Source of the DNA: Desulfobacula sp.
GTDB lineage: Bacteria > Desulfobacterota > Desulfobacteria > Desulfobacterales > Desulfobacteraceae
Length of the DNA: 10,141 bases
Direction of reading: 5' to 3'
Assembly (NCBI GenBank): GCA_023139225.1
Contig: JAGLNZ010000121.1
Coordinates: 1-10,141, forward strand
The translations under genes were made by a program, and so were the position numbers. Positions 7,580-10,141 of the stretch are shown one piece after another (positions within the stretch are counted from its first letter, which is position 1; each line of letters begins with the position of its first letter). Under the pieces are notes generated by a model. It ran no database searches and was not told the DNA's origin. It saw only the letters and a program-made list of their open reading frames with translations.

Positions 7580-7645
7580 ATGAGTCTGATAAAAAATGAG
7601 CTATTAAATCAGATACCAAATTATATATTAGGTCGGAGGCTTTGA
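7580..7645 (+). CDS. Possible 21-residue mini-ORF between operon genes
   Basis: In the 85-base gap between the molybdoenzyme and Fe-S genes, an ATG preceded by AAGGGA (7564-7569, ten bases away) opens 21 codons whose TGA directly abuts the ATG of the Fe-S gene. The Fe-S gene's own GGAGG (7635-7639) lies within it. Such an arrangement could couple translation across the gap. No homology is recognised and such short frames occur by chance. Confidence 0.2.
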   Translation: MSLIKNELLNQIPNYILGRRL

Positions 7646-8161
7646 ATGAGTAAATATTATCTGTTCCAGGACATTAAAAAATGTATCGGATGCCATGCAT
7701 GTGAAATCCAGTGCAAGTCCAACAAGAATCTCCCCATAGGGCCGAAACTCTGCCAGATCATCCAGGTGGGCCCAAAATTCATTGGGGGGCTGCCGAAAAT
7801 GTCATTTATTTTCATGCCCTGTTTTCATTGTGAAAATCCATGGTGTGTTTCTGCCTGTCCCACAGGAGCCATGCAGAAAAGAAGCAAGGACGGGATTGTT
7901 TTTGTTGATAAAGATCTGTGTGTGGGCTGTAAAACCTGTGTTTCTGCCTGTCCCTGGGGAGCCCCCCAGTGGAATCAGGATACCGGAAAGGTGGAAAAAT
8001 GTGACTACTGCATGGATAGAATAGATGAAGGGCTGGATCCTGCTTGTGTTACCACCTGTACAACCGGATGTCTGAAATTCGGTAATGTTGAAGACATGAC
8101 CCAGATTCGGCGGGAGCGGCATGCAGCATCGGTTGCATCTCTTGAAAAAAGCAGTTTTTAG
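7646..8161 (+). CDS. Four-cluster [4Fe-4S] electron-transfer subunit (PsrB/PhsB/DmsB type)
   Basis: The 171-residue protein has the sixteen cysteines of the DMSO-reductase-type Fe-S subunit, giving four [4Fe-4S] clusters: Cys13-x2-16-x2-19-x3-23; Cys59-x2-62-x4-67-x3-71; Cys92-x2-95-x2-98-x3-102; and Cys119-x2-122-x11-134-x3-138. As in the family, ligands of the first and last groups, and of the two middle groups, are probably shared between clusters. Two extra cysteines (36 and 142) are present. There is no signal peptide or C-terminal membrane anchor (the periplasmic HybA-type subunits have them), so it is cytosolic like its partner. GGAGG at 7635-7639 supports the start. It should carry electrons between the molybdoenzyme and the flavoprotein encoded 16 bases downstream. 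Confidence 0.9.
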   Translation: MSKYYLFQDIKKCIGCHACEIQCKSNKNLPIGPKLCQIIQVGPKFIGGLPKMSFIFMPCFHCENPWCVSACPTGAMQKRSKDGIVFVDKDLCVGCKTCVSACPWGAPQWNQDTGKVEKCDYCMDRIDEGLDPACVTTCTTGCLKFGNVEDMTQIRRERHAASVASLEKSSF

Positions 8162-8177
8162 GCGCTAAGGAGTAAAA

Positions 8178-10141
8178 ATGGCAGAAAAAACCTGTCCGGT
8201 TCGAAAAACCGTTATTTATCTTTCTGAACAGATCGGTTCAGGATGTTTAACAGATCCTAGGGGGAGGAGAATATCCGAGCAGATTTTGCATTTGACGGAA
8301 GAGATTGCAGAGGGTGCTGGCGGTTTGGATCACCTTTCGGCCATTGATTCTCTGATTGAAGAATATTTTTATGACAAAAGCCCGGCGCAGAATATTGAAA
8401 TAGGTAACTTCCTGAAAACAAAAATAGCGGAGCACAGGGAAATATTTCAAAGCCATATTGAAACAAAGAACTGTCCTTCCCATGATTGCGGGAAGCTGGC
8501 TCCCTCACCCTGCCAGATGGCATGCCCGGCCGGGATTGATATCCCGACTTACCTGAGTCTGATCGCTGAAGGAAAGGATGCCGAGGCAATTGAAGTGATC
8601 CGGCGTGACAATCCATTACCGTGGGTTTGCGGCCTTATCTGCACAAGACCCTGCGAAATGATGTGTGTCCGTGCCAGAATTGATACGCCCATATCCATTA
8701 AATTTTTAAAAGCCTTTGCAGCAGAAAGGGCAATGTCGGACAGGGCCTATAAAAATCCTGAGAAAAAGGATTTTAACGGGAAAAAAATCTGTGTTGTCGG
8801 TGCCGGACCCGGGGGGCTTTCTGCTGCATACTATCTTGCATTGATGGGTTATGAGGTAAGGGTGATCGAGGCCCTGCCCGTTCCCGGGGGCATGATTATG
8901 GTGGGAATTCCCAGGTATCGCCTGCCAAGGGAAGTTATTGACAGGGAAGTGGCCATGATTGAAGAGCTTGGGGTGCAGTTTTCCTATAATACCCGGTTTG
9001 GAAAAGATGTCACATTTGAGGAATTGAAAAAACAAGGGGTTGATGCCTTTTTTATTGCCATTGGCGCCCATAAATCCTGGGACCTTGGGATTAAAGGGGA
9101 AAAAGACTTCCCAAAGGTTTTTGATGCGGTGAAATTTTTAAAGGATGTGGCCTTGGGAGATCACCATGCACCCGGTAAACATGTGGCTGTTATTGGTGGT
9201 GGAAATGTTGCCATAGATGCTGCAAGGACCAGTCTAAGGCTGGGAGCCCAGACGGTTACCATCGCTTACAGGCGATCCAGAACCCAGATGCCGGCGGATA
9301 TTGAAGAAGTTGAGCAGGCAGAGGAAGAAGGCATTGAATTTGCTTTTTTAACCATTCCCAAAGAAGTTATTGGTGAAAATGGCGTCATTACCGGGCTTGA
9401 GTGTATTAAAGCCGAGTTGATCAAGAAAAAAGGATCTGACAGGCTGGCACCGGTTCCCATACTGGGCAAAGATTTTACCATTAAAGCAGATGCCGTCATC
9501 AGTGCCATTGGTCAATACGTGGATGATGATGGGATGCAGGCCTTTGATCAAATGAACTGGACACGCAGAGGCACCATAGAAGTGAATCATGCCAGCATGG
9601 AAACCACCATGCCGGGTGTGTTTGCAGCAGGCGATGCCGTATCCGGCCCTGCAACCGTGATTGAGGCCATTGGCGGCGGGAAAAGAGCGGCAGAGGCCAT
9701 AGACCGTTATCTGAACAACATCCCTCAGCCAAGGATGCCTAAACTACCCATCAGATATAATATTGAACCTCCTGGTGAAATGTCCGCCAGCCGGAAAATG
9801 AGCCTTAAGCGTCCGGAGATGCCTATGCTGAATGTGGACAGGCGGCGAACCATGTTTCAGCAGGTAGAGCTGGGATATGATGAAGAAAGTGTCCGCAGGG
9901 AAGCAGGCCGCTGCCTGCGGTGTGATATTTGCCGAAGATGCGGCAAATGTGTAGAGATCTGCCGGGATAAGATGGGAATTGATGCCCTTAAATTCGGATA
10001 TATGGATTTTGATGATCCTTCTGAAACAGATTTCAGGACAACAAGTGAAAAATGCATTACCTGCGGGGCGTGTGCAGCCAATTGTGAAAATAAAGCCATT
10101 GTTATCGAAGAAAAGGATGGCCAGAGGATGCTGAAACTTTG
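8178..10141 (+). CDS. GltD-like FAD/NAD(P) oxidoreductase with C-terminal ferredoxin clusters (3' end outside window)
   Basis: An open frame of 654 codons runs without a stop to the window edge. AAGGAG at 8167-8172 supports the start. Residues 99-165 form the Fer4_20 domain of GltD/dihydropyrimidine dehydrogenase-like proteins, with Cys99, 104, 112, 116, 151, 155, 159 and 163. A FAD Rossmann fold begins with V-V-G-A-G-P-G-G at 206-213, an NAD(P)H-binding fold with V-I-G-G-G-N-V-A at 338-345, and the second FAD motif A-A-G-D is at 483-486. The C-terminus has C-L-R-C (579-582) and two ferredoxin motifs: Cys585-x2-588-x2-591-x3-595 and Cys626-x2-629-x2-632-x3-636. Residues about 20-98 resemble the Fe-S domain at the C-terminus of NuoF (helical E-E-I-A-E-G-x-G-x-L-D-x-L and later E-x-x-x-x-H-I), but the cluster cysteines are not conserved. 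It probably exchanges electrons between NAD(P)(H) and the Fe-S/Mo subunits. NADH versus NADPH cannot be decided here. Confidence 0.9.
   Translation, partial: MAEKTCPVRKTVIYLSEQIGSGCLTDPRGRRISEQILHLTEEIAEGAGGLDHLSAIDSLIEEYFYDKSPAQNIEIGNFLKTKIAEHREIFQSHIETKNCPSHDCGKLAPSPCQMACPAGIDIPTYLSLIAEGKDAEAIEVIRRDNPLPWVCGLICTRPCEMMCVRARIDTPISIKFLKAFAAERAMSDRAYKNPEKKDFNGKKICVVGAGPGGLSAAYYLALMGYEVRVIEALPVPGGMIMVGIPRYRLPREVIDREVAMIEELGVQFSYNTRFGKDVTFEELKKQGVDAFFIAIGAHKSWDLGIKGEKDFPKVFDAVKFLKDVALGDHHAPGKHVAVIGGGNVAIDAARTSLRLGAQTVTIAYRRSRTQMPADIEEVEQAEEEGIEFAFLTIPKEVIGENGVITGLECIKAELIKKKGSDRLAPVPILGKDFTIKADAVISAIGQYVDDDGMQAFDQMNWTRRGTIEVNHASMETTMPGVFAAGDAVSGPATVIEAIGGGKRAAEAIDRYLNNIPQPRMPKLPIRYNIEPPGEMSASRKMSLKRPEMPMLNVDRRRTMFQQVELGYDEESVRREAGRCLRCDICRRCGKCVEICRDKMGIDALKFGYMDFDDPSETDFRTTSEKCITCGACAANCENKAIVIEEKDGQRMLKL

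Noticed and set aside
8257..9732. Several minus-strand frames of 77-121 codons
   Set aside because: They lie antisense to the strongly supported flavoprotein gene and have no recognisable motifs.
8178..10141. Annotation as glutamate synthase small subunit (GltD)
   Set aside because: The core is GltD-like, but the extra N-terminal domain, the C-terminal ferredoxin clusters and the neighbouring molybdoenzyme, with no large glutamate synthase gene in view, point to another electron-transfer role.

Overview
The window reads as chromosomal DNA of an anaerobic, probably sulfate-reducing, desulfobacterial (deltaproteobacterial) organism. This is inferred from moderate G+C, strong Shine-Dalgarno sites, a soluble molybdopterin/Fe-S/flavin redox operon with a sigma-54-like promoter, and the style of the GltD-like flavoprotein with C-terminal ferredoxin clusters. 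No species can be named from the sequence alone. There are no RNA genes, insertion sequences or CRISPR arrays that I can see.

Left part (1-2435): after an AT-rich, apparently non-coding 367 bases comes a plus-strand gene for an exported TPR-repeat protein (368-1402). It converges, with only 31 bases between the stops, on a minus-strand gene (1434-2435) for an unusual fusion: an N-terminal dual-specificity (Cys-based) phosphatase and a C-terminal YkgJ-type cysteine-rich metal-binding domain.

Middle (2437-5040, minus): a large protein with an intact PEP-synthase/PPDK-type ATP-grasp domain and phosphohistidine swivel domain. It lacks the PEP/pyruvate TIM barrel, which is replaced by about 295 residues I do not recognise. 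Its stop lies one base before the phosphatase start, and the phosphatase Shine-Dalgarno site sits inside its last codons, so the two are a translationally coupled pair: a predicted ATP-dependent phosphotransferase of unknown acceptor plus a predicted phosphatase.

Divergent intergenic region (5041-5478): contains a perfect 13-bp inverted repeat upstream of the dikinase-like gene and a good sigma-54 (-24/-12) promoter candidate facing the right-hand operon.

Right part (5479-10141, plus): a three-gene redox operon. It encodes a PsrA/PhsA-like molybdopterin oxidoreductase with Cys as the likely Mo ligand and no Tat signal, a four-cluster [4Fe-4S] electron-transfer subunit, and a GltD-like FAD/NAD(P)H oxidoreductase with extra ferredoxin clusters that runs off the window end. 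Together they suggest a cytoplasmic, NAD(P)(H)-coupled Mo (or W) oxidoreductase complex of unknown substrate. The flavoprotein starts with what looks like a NuoF C-terminal Fe-S domain that has lost its cysteine ligands.
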